Source: Dryococelus australis
Taxonomy: Eukaryota; Arthropoda; Insecta; Phasmatodea; Phasmatidae
Assembly (NCBI GenBank): GCA_029891345.1
Contig: CM057000.1
Span: 137,562,663-137,626,662, forward strand
Direction: 5' to 3'
Length of the DNA stretch: 64,000 bases
Below the pieces are notes generated by a model. The model ran no database searches, had not been told where the DNA came from, and saw only the letters and a program-made list of their open reading frames with translations. A program made the position numbers and the translations under genes. The first letter of the stretch is position 1. The number at the start of each line of letters is the position of its first letter. Of this stretch, positions 23,481 to 36,599 are shown piece by piece.

Positions 23481-24466
23481 ACCCTTTACAATTACAATCT
23501 TAGATATTTTCAAATGATTTAGCGTGTTGACTTAAAGTTCACAAATTCTCCTGTTGCCTATCTTTAAATCGAAACATTTATTGTCCTCGTATTTTCAGCG
23601 TTAGTTGGTTTTCCCTCGTAAAATTGTGGAATTTCATCTGCCATGTCGTTATGTGGGCCATTCCCAGGGAAGTTTATCTACGTAAGGGTGTAACGAATGT
23701 GAAAATCCATGACTCTCTTGATGAGCGGGCGTGCAGAATATTCATTAAAATACCTCCTTCTCCTTCGCTCACCCGTCATGACTAGAGGAAAATGCGTGGA
23801 AATCTTACCTTTAGGAATAAAGAGTAAATTAATAAAAGATCTAGGGCTTTCAAAACGGTAGTACTTTCTTCAAATCTTCTAAGAAAACTATGCTACCTTG
23901 CAGGATTCTCGGATTTATGGTAGGCACGTTCGTCAGACGTTACAATTTTCATCAGCTCCTAACATGTAATTACTGGTGTACTGTTAGATCAATCACATAA
24001 ATACCAATATCACACACACACACATATATTTTATAATAATAATAATAATAAAGACACTAGCCAAGCACATCGTTCCAGTAATTTAACCATTTCCGACAAG
24101 GAAAAGCGAATTCAGCTCTCTGTTATTATATTAAGTTTTTATATCATGTAAATTCTCGGTACAATGACATGTATTGCATTATAGAACATAGAAAACATAG
24201 TCTCACAATTTTGGACAAAAAATAGCATTTTAATCAATAAGTCTCGGGGCTTTTTGTAATCTAGAGGCCAACAACAGTGCCTTATAATTGAGTTCAGAAA
24301 ATATCTCTAAGATTGACTATTTCTTAAAAGTAATTTTAGACGTATTCCATTGCGTACTGAACGGAAATGGCTTATTTCGGCCATACCCCTTTGAAGTTTT
24401 GCTATTTCTCGCAGTTTTACGCACGGAAAACGCTAGTATATTTCAGTAAAGACAACTTGCCGCGAA
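23481..24466. other. Unannotated interval with microsatellites
   Basis: Contains (CA)n then (AAT)n at about 24010-24050. No gene is recognised. Confidence 0.45.
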
Positions 24467-24712
24467 GGGGCCGCGGTGGTTGAGCGGTTAGCCTGCTCGC
24501 CTCCCACCAAGGCGAACCGGAGCTCAATCCCCGGCCGGGTCACCGGACTTTGGCAAGTGGGAATCGTGCCGGACGATGCCGTTGGTCGGCGGGTTTACTT
24601 CGGAATCCCTCGCCTCCCCCGTCCCCCTCATTCCGGCGCCGCTCCATGTTCACTTCGATCACCCTCATCGGCTCTCAAGACCTCGCTGTTAGGAGCCGCC
24701 CAAATCTCTTCA
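24467..24712 (+). mobile_element. tRNA-derived SINE, type A, full length
   Basis: It runs from 'ggggccgcggtggttgagcg' to 'ccgcccaaatctcttcag'. Box A 'tggttgagcggtta' is at about 24477; box B is degenerate ('gagctcaatcccc', about 24525). The body has 'gtgccggacgatgccgttgg' and the tail 'ctcatcggctctcaagacc'. The frame at 24476-24838 is the SINE read through and is not a gene. No clear target duplication was found. Confidence 0.9.
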
Positions 24713-24851
24713 GCGTGTAGAAGAGGCATAATATCGAATGTATGCTATAAAGTGGACCAACAAGTCACGTATTTCAAAGTCATGTTAGTCGATAACGTCG
24801 TTTGCTATTCGTCACTGTGTTCGCGAGTTTTCCTGTAGAATTCTTAATAAT

Positions 24852-25096
24852 TACCGAGCAAGGTGGCGCATTGGTTAAACTTTGGACTCGCATTCGGTAG
24901 GACAGGGGTTCGGTTCTCGGTCAGGCCATCCTGATTTCGGTTTTCCGAGGTTCCCCGAAATCACTCCAGGCTCCTTAGCAAAGACTATGGCCGATTGCTT
25001 CCCATTTATTTCCCCAATCCCTCTTTCCTGAGCGACTTGCACCGTCTCTAATAACTTCGTTGTCTACGAGACGTTAAGCCTAGCTACCTACCTACC
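24852..25096 (+). mobile_element. tRNA-derived SINE, type B, full length
   Basis: Box A-like 'tggcgcattggtta' (about 24865) and box B-like 'gggttcggttctcg' (about 24907). The body is 'catcctgatttcggttttcc', 'gaaatcactccaggc', 'ccgtctctaataacttcg' and 'gacgttaagcctagc'. The 3' end is a (CTAC)n repeat at 25083-25098, typical of microsatellite SINE tails. It directly abuts the next MITE. Confidence 0.9.
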
Positions 25097-25523
25097 TACA
25101 GGCTGTTAACGGTAAACTGAGCAATTTTGAAACCTCTGCTTAAGATCGACTTGTAGGCACGTTGCGTATTCTTCCGCCTTATGTAAAATTAACACTGCCA
25201 TGAGTCTTATGACTTTATTCATGCGTTGGTGAAGTAAAAACTTGAAATTATTAGGAAAATAAATATTTTACATATCCACCTATTTTTACACTTACACGCA
25301 TTAAAAAAAAAAAGACACACAAAACGAAAGATTTAATTGATCACAAATGGTAACCTAACACTTTCAATTCGACGTCAAACCATGGAACTACTTTCACTCC
25401 AACGTTACCAAATTTACTGGGCGTGTGTCTCTTAGTGCGCCCATTGAAATGTATGGAGTTAGGAACAGTAACTTTTTTCTAAGGTTGGTATCAAAAGTGC
25501 TCACTTGATAGCGAACAGACTTA
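25097..25523 (-). mobile_element. Family-2 MITE
   Basis: It runs from 'caggctgttaacggtaaact' to 'gtgctcacttgatagcgaac'. Interior 'cctctgcttaagatcgactt', 'gactttattcatgcgttgg' and 'aaggttggtatcaaaa' identify family 2 in reverse. Confidence 0.88.
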
Positions 25524-26480
25524 ACCATCTTAATAATTAAGGTAGCTAATGTGGTTGTTGCTGATGAGGCATTATGATCTTGCACCGAGGAATAGTTAGA
25601 AGAACCGTTAAAAACTTGTGCTTTGAGTGGATTATCGCGTGGTTTGGATACCGCTCATAGGCAAGAAGTCTCGTCGGCTTCAGTCTCTCCACGGGTCATA
25701 GTGAAGAAGAAAATCCCGCATAGCAAAATAAAACTGCGTTTGGCTGTGTTGGGGACACGGCCGTTTGTTTTGCGTGAATACGTCTAAGTTGACGCACTCG
25801 GGCGCCTTGATGTTTATTTTACGTTCCCGGCATCGCTTCACTCGATCATATGGGGTTTTAAGGGTATAACTGGATTTCTTTTGAGATGCTCTTTCCAACC
25901 GTATACAATCTCTGTATTTCTATTTGACTTTTTGACGAGTATAGGCTTGAAATTGTGTTAAGTTTTCTTAATTTCTTACACTAAACGTATACAATTTCAC
26001 TATAACACGCAACACAAAAGTTTTTTTATACACGCAATCGATTGATCTTGACGAGAGCTATCGGCTGAAACTTAAACGAGCGTCGTAGATTCTTCTAGTC
26101 AATAGTTATGCTAAGCGGAAGTTATGAGATGCGGCGAAACTAACTCAAAATTGCGGCACTTCCATCCCCCCCTTCATCCTACAGCGCGCGATGCTTCTCT
26201 GTACTCACTCAACGTAACATATTCTTTGATCCGTTGGCACTCGAGTGGTGTAATTGAATTTAGAATGTAGACGGTAGACTAGGAGCTGCAATGCCAAACT
26301 GTATCCCCCGATTTTGTTATCATCGGATTTTCTGGATTGCCTCCCACTACGGTTGCAAAATTAAAGACGTAATCACGTCAAATCTGCGAGCTCGTTTTAA
26401 GTGAATTTTTTAATCCTCTTTCCCAAAAGATTATCAACAATCTAATTCATCATTGGATTTCCCCATCCTTAACAAGAAAT
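25524..26480. other. Unannotated interval
   Basis: Mixed composition. No frame with a recognisable domain and no repeat that I can match elsewhere in the window. Confidence 0.4.
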
Positions 26481-26840
26481 TTACGGAGGCATCCGATGTT
26501 TCGTCCTTGACCTGGATGCGTCGCCGGCAGCAAGGTTTTTGTTCGCATCTTTGCGAACGCTGACAATGGCGAATGTTGGGCCGCAGTTATTGCCGCCCCT
26601 TCTATTCCAGAGCTTGTTTGCGTACAGTTGCCGGAACCGGGGGGGCATAAAAGGGGGAAGAGGCAATGAAAAGTGCAAACACGGTTCGCTTTTCCCGCGC
26701 GCCGGTATTGTCACCTGCAATTGACGCGGCCAGTTCGGCGGATCATCGCGCTGGACGAAAATAAGTGGGAAGGAAGGGACGAAAGATATTTTCAATTTTT
26801 TTTTCTCTGCGGCGCTTCCACATTTATTTTTGGTTCTCAT
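26481..26840. other. GC-rich island
   Basis: GC-richer than its surroundings, with long frames on both strands (minus 26481-26840 spans the whole island). It contains ACAATGG at 26563, a small inverted repeat 'gttcgcatctttgcgaac' at 26541-26558, and 'gcataaaag'. It may be regulatory DNA or an old exon; no domain is seen. Confidence 0.35.
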
Positions 26841-27099
26841 TTTTGTTTGCGCTCTTTTCTCCTCCGTTTATTTATTTTTTGTTTGGTTTTTTTTTTTTTT
26901 TTTTTGTTGACGAGCGACGGATCCCACCCTCCCATTCTAAACAATAAAATCCAGGAAACGGAAGAGTGGGGGAAACAGAAACGGATTATTTCAGTTCCTT
27001 GCCAATATATTCTCAAACAACGTGGCTGTTGCACTGCATGGGCCTGTGTACTTTAAGATTATATGTCGCTTGGATGTGTTTGCCCTGTTTCTGATAAAA

Positions 27100-29150
27100 C
27101 AAATACGAAATAGAAAAAATGCGTCGTGAGACCCTTTGCCTTACGGAATTCATATCGCGTTTGAGTTCCGCTCATTGGACAGTACAAATTCATTCTGCAA
27201 CGAATTTTTCACGAAATTTTAATGTTACTAAGATAAATATAATATTAGAAATCTAAAATTAATGTGTCCAGTGCTTAAAATGTCACTGTTTTCCATGGGC
27301 AAAATGAAATTAAATCCACACTCTAAATTAACAATGGAATTTTCATAATTGTTAATGAACTTCAGAAACAACATTAGTAACAATTTTCTTGCATTAAAAT
27401 AAGAATATGTATACAAAATAATTTATTGTGTAAAATATTTATGTAATATTATATAACAGCATTTTATTGTCAATGATTTTCTTCACTTGTAGATTTATAT
27501 AAAAATAACTTCTTATAGAAGTGTAAAATAATGAACGAGAGTTGTAAATTTGCCAGAAAGAAACGCAGATATTTTACAAAATTAGATATATAGATCTGAA
27601 ACACATTTGTATTGAATATTTAGAGTGATTTCAGTATCAATATGACCAAACAGTTTACGCAGCAGATTAATGACACTGCCTAAAGAATAAAGAGGCGTCA
27701 GTTTAAATAAATTCTATTTACCCGGCCAGTATTTGTGATAACTGTTGCTGGGAGAAATAAATATAGAGTATAAGAAAGTAACATAAGTTTTAACGTGGGT
27801 AAATTATATTTTATTCGTAACAATTGCCGCAAAATTTAGTATTAAGGTACGCTCTTTAATAAAAGAGCTTACGGAATTGGAACTCAGCGATGATCAGAAC
27901 AGATGCAATTTGTACGACCCTATTAAAAATATATATATTATTACTGTGTTTTATGTAAAAATAGTAATATCAATAAATTTAACTATTTTTACATAACAAA
28001 GAAACTAATGATGAGAAGTATTAGAAATCTTTCAGTACGCATAATGTTTTGAAAATATAGTATATTGCATAAAGAAACAAATGCAATGTATTTTGCTCAT
28101 GAGATATAATAATACTACATAAATTATAACTTATATTTACTAAACATATTTGAATATCTCACAGAGATAATAAATTTTAAATTATCTATCATATGATATA
28201 CAAAACTTTTTTTGTACTTGTTTGAACTATTAAGAATTTAGAAGTAATAGATTTTAGAAGTTTCCAACAGAGACATCGTTTTTAAATAAATTGAAAAATC
28301 ATAATTTTAAGTTATAGATTCGGTTATATTAAGTACCCAAATTAATTTTTATAATTAATAAGTTCTAAAAGTGATTTAAAAAATTTGAGCCAAGAATATA
28401 ATAAGATATTAAAAAATTGTTAACGATTCATGGGATACAACATTGTTTTTAATAACATTAATTGTATAAATACATCCAATTAAACGAAGCAAATGTAAAT
28501 AAAATGGTGGCTAGGGAAAGAACAATTAATGCTAAAAAGGATTTTATATATTAAAAAAAAAATAGAATAAAATACCAAAACTATATAAAAAGAAGTTTTA
28601 TATTGTACCACAATAAATTATTTTCTAATAAAGAAAGTATTACAATAAATGTGAAAATGCGAAAAAAATCAGTTTCATTCGGTTTTCAAAACAATAAAAT
28701 GTAAAAAAATTTGCAGGGTATTTAAAATTTGATTTAAATTTTTAAAATAATTTTTTTGCAACATTCTTATGGTTTAAAACAGCTGTAAAATCTCAGACAA
28801 AATCAAATAGTAATTATGTATATAACATGTAAATAGTATAGCATATTAATATAAAATCATATGATAAAATGTTATGCTATATAGATAAGATAATGAAATG
28901 GAAATGCTTATCTTGAATATAACGAAAAAAAAAAAAAAATCAAAACTTTTGGAAATTCGCCGCACATTAAGGATTATTATAATTTAAAAGAAGAAAACCA
29001 CAATATAGTAAGAGTCAAACAAAAAAAGTGCAAATTTCGAAAATATAATTTTTATTATAAATTCAATGAAATATGTATATAAATATGAAGTATGTATATG
29101 TAAACCCTCTAAATATATTCGCTTCCTATGCAAATGCAATTAGATGTAAT
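27100..29150. other. AT-rich desert
   Basis: About 2 kb with very few G/C positions, many A/T runs, no frame above about 65 codons and no TIRs or SINE heads seen. Scaffold-attachment DNA or heavily decayed repeats are possible; nothing decides. Confidence 0.6.
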
Positions 29151-29644
29151 TGATGTTTGGCTGTTTAATTTTTGGACTGAAATGTAACCCACATAGTAAA
29201 GTACATGCACGTGCGATGTTCGTGGAAAAAAGCTGCTATTATGTTTTACGAAATGACAGCCTAAATAATAACTCAAAATTGCGTGTCAAAGGTGCGTTGG
29301 CCTACAAGCTCTCCAAGAGCTGCAAGGCAGTCGTGATCGTGAAATGGCGTGCGTAGACGAACTAAGCGGTTTTTCGAAACACGATCCATCATGGTCCGTA
29401 CGCTGGCCATTATTCACGAGTCTCATGAGCGATTAGAATATTAAGAAAAAAATATCCCCACGAGTAATATTCTAAGCATTCTTGAGTTCACGACGGAAAT
29501 AAAATTTTACCTCATAATATATCCGATGGCGATGGCCTTTAAAATCCGAGCAACAGAGAAGCTTTTTCATCACCACGAGATATAGAAAGCCTGTCTATTT
29601 ATAAATCACGCGAAAAGTTTCAGAATTGATAAAATGTATTGCTG
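29151..29644. other. Unannotated interval
   Basis: Less AT-rich than the desert before it. The frame at 29150-29356 (68 codons) has no recognisable features. Confidence 0.4.
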
Positions 29645-29808
29645 TAAGTGGAGTCGACAGGTTGGGGATGCTCGTAACATGGAGGTCTTGAGAGCCGATG
29701 AGAGTGAAGCGAGGTGAGTATGGGGCAGCACCGGAATGCGAGGGCTAAGGAAACGGGAGATCCCTGAGAAAACCCGCCGACCAGCGGCATCGTCCGGCAC
29801 GATTCTGT
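29645..29808 (-). mobile_element. SINE type A, 5'-truncated
   Basis: A minus-strand copy with tail ('ggtcttgagagccgatgag') and body ('cggcatcgtccggcacgatt') but no tRNA head. 5' truncation is expected of target-primed reverse transcription. Confidence 0.85.
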
Positions 29809-29887
29809 AGTAGTAAGTGAATATAACTTGAGGAAATTAGGCCAATTCTGTGCATATAGTGTATACAATTTCATGTAAAAATATTCA

Positions 29888-30315
29888 TAGGCTGCTCGCG
29901 GTAAAATGAGCTCTTTTGAAAACCCTGCTTAAGATCTACTTATATGCACGTTGCGTAATCTTGCGCCTTATGTAAAATTAACATTGTCATGGGCCTGATC
30001 ACTTTGTTCATGCGTCGGTCAATGAAACAGTGGAATTATTAGAAAAGTAGACATTTTATAAATCTGCTAATGTTTGCACATCTGATGCATTAAAAAAAAA
30101 AACAGAAAGCGAAATAAATAACTTAAATTATCATAAATTGTTACCTAACGCTTTTTATTCGACGTTAAGATACGGGACTACTTCCATCCATTGTTACCAA
30201 CTTGACTAGGTGCATGTCACTCAGGGGTGTCCGTTAAAATAAAGTGCAGGTAGGAGCAGTGACTTTTCTCCAAGGTTGATTTCGAAAGTACTCACTTTAT
30301 CGTGAACAGCCTTTA
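29888..30315 (-). mobile_element. Family-2 MITE
   Basis: It runs from 'taggctgctcgcggtaaaat' to 'actttatcgtgaacagcctt', with interior 'ccctgcttaagatctactt' and 'cactttgttcatgcgtcgg'. Length is about 428 bp. Confidence 0.9.
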
Positions 30316-32985
30316 ACAATTTTGTTTACAGCTATTGAAATCGCCTATAACTGTCAAGCAAATGTTTCTCCTTGAGAATGCTTTCGTCTCATCTTTGCGC
30401 CCACTGTAGTGACCTCTGACCGTTAACGCCACATGGTCAATAATATGGGTTATAAGTGTTGTGACCTGCTCTTGGCTGAAGAAACGGACTGAATCCCAGA
30501 AGCTTGTTTTTGTTACTTCCTATATCTTAGTCCCTAGTTCTCATTAGCTCCGGTTCCGGTGTACAAGAATTCTACTTGTCAGTACTGAACGGCGCTATAA
30601 TCGGGTTTGAAGGTAGTCCGTTTCTTACAATCCTTGTTGCGAGGACAACCCAGATGTTGTTGAAGTTGTTCTGTTCGGAGGCACTACTTGTCTTGTTCTG
30701 CACACAAAAACACAAACAGGACTACGACAGACAGTTCTGTTAATGTTATTGTCTGTGTTAAAATCATCTAGATGGTTCCTACAACAATCATTTTTTGCCT
30801 CAGTGTGATTCTTACCGAGTTTGGAACCCAAGTATTGCTAGAGGCAGTAACATAATATCTGTGTGTTTTGGATAGGTAAAAAAAAAATTTAGTAAAAACA
30901 GCCTTGTGAGATAGTAGGTTTACATATTAACCCGTTCACACTAATGAAACCATTATAATGAACAGATTTTATATAGTTAGTAAACACGCAGCAAGATTTT
31001 TTAAGTAATGATTTTGGTCGCCTGTCTATTGGCTGATAGCAACCTTCAATATAGTGACTTCTCTTTTTTTTATTTTTTTTTATTTCAGGGAACTTCTTCA
31101 CCGATCCTTGTCAAAATCTGTACACAATTACATATACTGTTCACAGAAGCAAATCGTACAGTCGGGGTTTTGTTGATGTATGGCTTCCTTTACGTTTTTT
31201 TTTTTTTTTTTAAATCGAGACCCAGAACAATTAAAGAAATGAGTTACGGCTTGCCTGAACTGATTCAACTGGTCTGAAGCGAAAGTTTTATGGCGACAAA
31301 GCCTTCGGAAAACGTGGATTTTTGAAGTCGCGTGCTCTCGGTGCATTATGCGCAACACTGTCTCCGGGGCGAGGATAGCTGTGTTGAATTTTCTTATTCT
31401 TTCCTGTCTTCTACCACGATGTGCACACGTGTTCTGCTATAGCGAATAACGAATGCACATATCTATCTCAAAGAGATGTGATAGTATTCTGAAATTGTAA
31501 AGAATTTGTGGATGCATTTAATGATATCCGCTTAAAGTTCCTACAGTTATGTGTGGTTGTCAGATTTTCGTTTTTCAATATTTTGTGCTGTGCAAGATGT
31601 TTTTAAGTTTTTGTCTATGTTAATTAAATCTGAGTTTACAGAATAGCATCATCGAAACATGCGGCGAATACATTCTCGTATCAAAAGGAAGTGGACTCCA
31701 AGTTCTGCTTAAATGGCAAGCATTTACAAATAAAAATTAAAAATGGTATTTAATATTCATTAGACATTTCATACGCAAGACAATGGGATGAAACCTACAG
31801 TTTTGTTGTCTTGGGTAATTTTGTCTACTTGGAAACTACAAGGATTGTGCTCATTGTTGCGCCGGCAAGAAAGTAGCGTTGATGTGTTGTATATACAAGA
31901 ACGTTTAAGATTGCCACATTTTTCACAACGGGATAGTATTTCCGTACATTGCCTGCATTTTATGTAAGTTAGTTATTTATATATGACCATTATTATTTTA
32001 GTTCGGAAAATTAAATTATTATCTACAATACTAAGATTTTGAAATTATCAGGTACCAGTTAATACCTCTTTATTGGATACCAAAGACTAGGGGAGGTGGA
32101 ATAATATTTACATTGCAAAAATGTGCCCGTATATTGTCTTCATTTTATACAAGTTAAAATTTCATTCAAACCACTTCGAAGTATTATTATATGCTTGCCG
32201 GTAATATATATATATATACCAAATTAATTTCCTATAGATAAACTGTAGAACTAAATAGAATTTTTCTACATGTTTATTAATTCAAGCTAAATGAATGATA
32301 AATGTCAAAAAATACATTAGTTGAGATTACATTTAATTAAGGAAAGATAAATTTAATGAAGTTTACACCACTAACTAATTTTCCTTATCTGTGAGTAGGT
32401 TCGCACTTAAGAGGATTTCTTAATTTCGAATTGGAAAATGTTTTACACGTGTCTTATTTAATGTTTGAGAAGAAAGTGAAGTTAATACAGAAATCTCTCG
32501 ATACAACCACATAACCTATAAGTGAATGAGAGATATGTCTATATTTTCGAATTTAATTATATAATTCAAGACAAGCGAAAATTAATTATTTATGGATACA
32601 TCTCACCACATTAATCAAAACACACAACTTTCCACTTCGTAAGTTGAGCACTAATATAATAAACCTCCTAGATTCGAACCTGAAAACAAGGACAAACTCC
32701 GCCTGTATATGCCTTATTGAGAAAAAAAAGTCCACAGCATTGAAATATATAGGTAGACTGTGCGTGTGTGTAAATATATATGCAAATGACTGATATTCAA
32801 ATGGCCACATACATATATGACGCTCATGACAAGTCACTTATGACCATTCACTAACTATTGAAGACTGAACAGAACTGGAAGCCAATATAAGGGAGACTTC
32901 CCTTGCTTTAAACAGCATACGAACTGAACACTGACACATCAGAAAAACAGTAGAACCAAACTACCATCAACTATACGAATAAAAA
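30316..32985. other. Unannotated 2.7-kb interval
   Basis: No gene recognised. T-runs lie near 31066-31081 and 31195-31211, and a (TA)n tract near 32206. A box B-like 'ggttcgaatctag' on the minus strand near 32672 lacks a convincing box A, so I do not call a SINE. Confidence 0.4.
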
Positions 32986-33084
32986 ATGCCCATAGGTGCA
33001 GTAACTTTCAATGGAAAAATGCCCATAGGTGCAGTAACTTTCAATGGAAAAATGCCCATAGGTGCAGTAACTTTCAATGGAAAA
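32986..33084. repeat. 33-bp unit, three identical copies
   Basis: 'atgcccataggtgcagtaac' plus 'tttcaatggaaaa' starts at 32986, 33019 and 33052. The copies are identical, so the expansion is recent. The period is a multiple of three, but no long frame runs through it. Confidence 0.95.
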
Positions 33085-34436
33085 ATGCTTAACTTGTTTC
33101 AAAGTATTTCACTCAAACTTATATATCAGTGAGATATGAAGCGGCACAAAAATACGTCCAGCCTTTGCCTGTTGCAAAATGAAAACATCCCTAAGTTATC
33201 AGGTAACTGGCAGCCCAAAGTCTTAGAAGTGCCAAAAATTAAAGTTTTTCTTAATGGAATGTATTTCTGAACCAGTATTAAAACTCTTACAAAATTTTTT
33301 AATTATTTCCTAGCTTAATGGAATTATTTAAGTCTGTAGAGAAAAAGATCTTAATCCGGAGTTCTTCGTGGTAAATGGTAGGAAGGTGCCGTATAAATGT
33401 TCAATCTCACTTAATCCTTAACTTCATCCCAGGAGCATACAGTATTAATTAAAAACGATGAAATACGTTTAACACATTTCAGCAGTTCTTGTACCTTATT
33501 TGCTCCATAGTCCTCTTCTTTTGAGCATTTGCTCACTGCGTCGGCTATAATTCACACACTGAGCAATATATTTACCGTAGATGCAATCTGTTGACAAGCT
33601 TTAGTTTATAAAAGCTTGGGGCGAATAGTAAAGAGACTTACGCAGGATATGTTCTAACTACGCTTGTGCAAATTAGTTATACGCTTTATATTGCGAATAG
33701 TTAACAAACTTACGCGCGATATGTGCTTACTATGATCACGCCAATGAGTTAAAAGTTATTTATTGCGCTAAGCGTTTATACACTAAATATAAATTCATAT
33801 AAACAGAATAATTTGCAGTAAAGTTTATTAGGGCTGTTCGACCACGTCTTACAAGTTCTAAAAATTCTGTAACTACCATAAATATTTTTCTCTTTTTAGG
33901 GAATTTATTAATAAAAGATTGGTTTGAAAAGGTTTTTTTTGCAGTTGACTATCACTTAAATAGACGGCTATACACTAGGGATCAACAACCGTGGCTGACC
34001 TACATAATGACGTACAGAGACAAGATGGAGATTAGGTCCATTAATTATACTATAAATTTAACTTCTCATTCCAAATTCAGATTAGTACAGAGGGCAAAGG
34101 GTTTACTAAGCAGGCACATTCAAGAAACCCTCTTAAGTATGACGTCACGCGTCACTACCAACATTGGCGAACGGAAAATATTATCAGCACTTAACAAAAC
34201 AATGAAAATATTAAATATCAAAACTGTTGCATAAAACATAATAAATCAAACAGAAAAATAATAAAACAAAATAAATTGCGTCAACATATCATAAAATAAA
34301 TATTACGTTAAAAATCAGCACGTTCATAAGCAAATGTGTGAATTATGCATGTATCAGTCTATGCCAATTATATTCAAATTAGCGAGACGTCAAAACATAT
34401 AAGCGATATATGGTCGACGATGCTTCGTAAAGTAGG
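33085..34436. other. Unannotated interval
   Basis: AT-rich. The frame at 34007-34234 (75 codons) has no recognisable domain. No repeat is matched elsewhere in the window. Confidence 0.4.
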
Positions 34437-34863
34437 TAAAGGCTGTTCACGACAAAGTGAGCACTTTAGAAATCAACCTTAGAAAAAAGTTACTGCCCAA
34501 ACCTGCATATATTTTAATGGGCGCACTGAGTGACATGCGCCGAGTAAAGTTGGTAATAATGGGATGGAAAGTAGTACCATATCTTAACGTCAAATAAAAA
34601 GTGATAGGTAATCGTTTGTGCTAACTTAAATTATTTCTTTCGTTTACGATTTTTTTCTAATCCATCAATTCTAAAAATGACCAGATTGGTAACATATTTA
34701 CTTTTCTAATAATTCCACGGTTTATCCTGATCGACGCATGTACAAAGCGACGAGGCCCGTGGCAATGCTGATTTTACATAAGGTGGATGAATACACAACG
34801 TGAATACAAGTAGATCTTAAGCAGGGCTTTCAGAAGTGATCATTTTACCGTGAACGGCCTATA
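34437..34863 (+). mobile_element. Family-2 MITE
   Basis: It runs from 'taaaggctgttcacgacaaa' to 'ttaccgtgaacggcctata'. Interior 'gaaagtagtaccatatctt' and 'agatcttaagcagggcttt' identify family 2 in the same orientation as 10937-11365. TA flanks lie on both sides. Confidence 0.92.
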
Positions 34864-36109
34864 CGCATATTTAAAGGTTTATTGTAAATAATACAGATAG
34901 TATTAGAAGTAGAAAAATGACATACAGCATAATGTGTAGTTAACGAATATCTGTGGTTTCCCAATGATGGGTTACGAATGAGCTTGTTAAAATTACCGGA
35001 AATGTCGTCTTGCGCTATCAGTCTAAGCCCCACCGTTTGTGAGGAATTCGTGCATACGAGCCCCGCAAATCGTTCAAATGGCCCAGGAAAAGCTTTTCGG
35101 GACTTCGCAGTCATCCACTTTGGGATGTAACCACTTTTTTTTTTCACAAATTTTTGGAAATTTAAGAGGTACGGGGGAAAAAATTTTGAGGGAAAAAAGG
35201 GAAATTTTGAGAGGAAATTGGTTGATTTTGAGATAAAAATGGGAAAATGTGTGACATAATCTAAGATGGCGGACGGCTCCTGGCTCTTGATACATGATGC
35301 ATGTCCCAGAAGCCCCATTCCTACATTACTATTGATGGTAATACTGAGAAAGATTGATGGAAATATTGATGGACTGAACAAAATCTTGATGGAATGATTG
35401 AGTGAATGACGGATTGATTGTCAAGAAGAGCTAGGAAGATTAGACTTACTATTCCCCTAGCTGTCCTGATATATTCCTGTTCTCAAAGCACTGTTGGTAT
35501 TTAAATTATGACAAACTTTGCCTATCAAATATATGGTAGATGCTGATCCATACCATGATTGTAACATACTCTTGCATGTGGTCACCACTCGTATGATGGA
35601 CTTGGGTTAGTCACATATACATATGAAAAGAAAAAAAAAAAAAAGAGTAGCATACGCTTACATAATAGCTGAAAAAACGAATGATTTAAAGATTGTGGCA
35701 TCATGTAATAATTATGCTTCAAGAAAGGAGACTCGTAATGTAGTAATGAACGAGAACAATTTGTATGGTTCCGCGATACTCTATGAACAATATCGGAACA
35801 AAAAAAAAAAAAAAAGAATTGTTTTAAATTTAACTTTTTTAAGTAAAAAATAATTTTCAATCGAATAATAAATATAGATTTTCGATTTGACATAACCTAT
35901 GTATATAAGACCAATATGACCACCAACTTCCAGATACATACGTATATACTTGAAGAGTTGTAGCCGTAACTGCTGAGCACCTTCGGGTACGTTCGGTAAT
36001 CCCGAGTAGAGTCGAAGTAGAAGGCTTCACGTCCGCCGAAGAAGCGATCCTCAATAAGCGACTTTCAGCCACCACCGCAACAGAGCTCCAATTGAAAATA
36101 CAATGTGCC
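34864..36109. other. Unannotated interval with simple-sequence tracts
   Basis: The 35130-35260 stretch is a purine-rich tract of GGGAAAATTTTGAG-like words that keeps the minus-strand frame 34845-35381 (178 codons) open as Phe/Ser/Lys-rich low-complexity protein; I do not accept it as a gene. 'aagatggcggacggc' follows at about 35264. A-runs lie near 35629-35643 and 35800-35815. 35860-36105 has a short antisense frame of no known family. Confidence 0.4.
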
Positions 36110-36254
36110 CATAGGCGTAACTAGCATCGCATTCTAGAGGGGGCTAAAGCTATATCTATCCCTTTGACCTCTCCGTGTTTGGTGGAGGGGGAGGAATACC
36201 GAGTAAAATTGTGCTATTTAAGCAGTTTTTGTACATAAACATGAATATACTGTT

Positions 36255-36257
<3 letters not shown>

Positions 36258-36328
<71 letters not shown>
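36258..36328. repeat. (TA)n microsatellite
   Basis: About 35 uninterrupted TA repeats in the non-coding 3' side of the hAT element. Confidence 0.97.
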
Positions 36329-36330
<2 letters not shown>

Positions 36331-36599
36331 TGTGTGTTAAAATTTTTTGAGTGAAGAATTTAACAAAGATATTCTACAAGAACATTAAATTATTAGGGTG
36401 TATAACCTAGTTACCTCAGAATTACAATGTAGGAAAGAAGTAGGCTATTGAATACAAAAGAATTCAATTATATAATAAGCTCTCACTCTTGATAGCAAAA
36501 AAAAAAAAAAACAATCTCTTCATTTGCATCACTCCTGCGCATACATAATTAATAGTTCATTTATAGTCTTCTGGTTTTTGAAAGTCCAGTTAACAAGCC

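Noticed and set aside
32660..32740. Box B-like sequence on the minus strand
   Set aside because: No box A at the proper distance and no matching SINE body elsewhere in the window.
34845..35381. 178-codon frame on the minus strand
   Set aside because: Kept open by a GGGAAAATTTTGAG-like tract that gives Phe/Ser/Lys low complexity, and it overlaps a MITE end. No domain.
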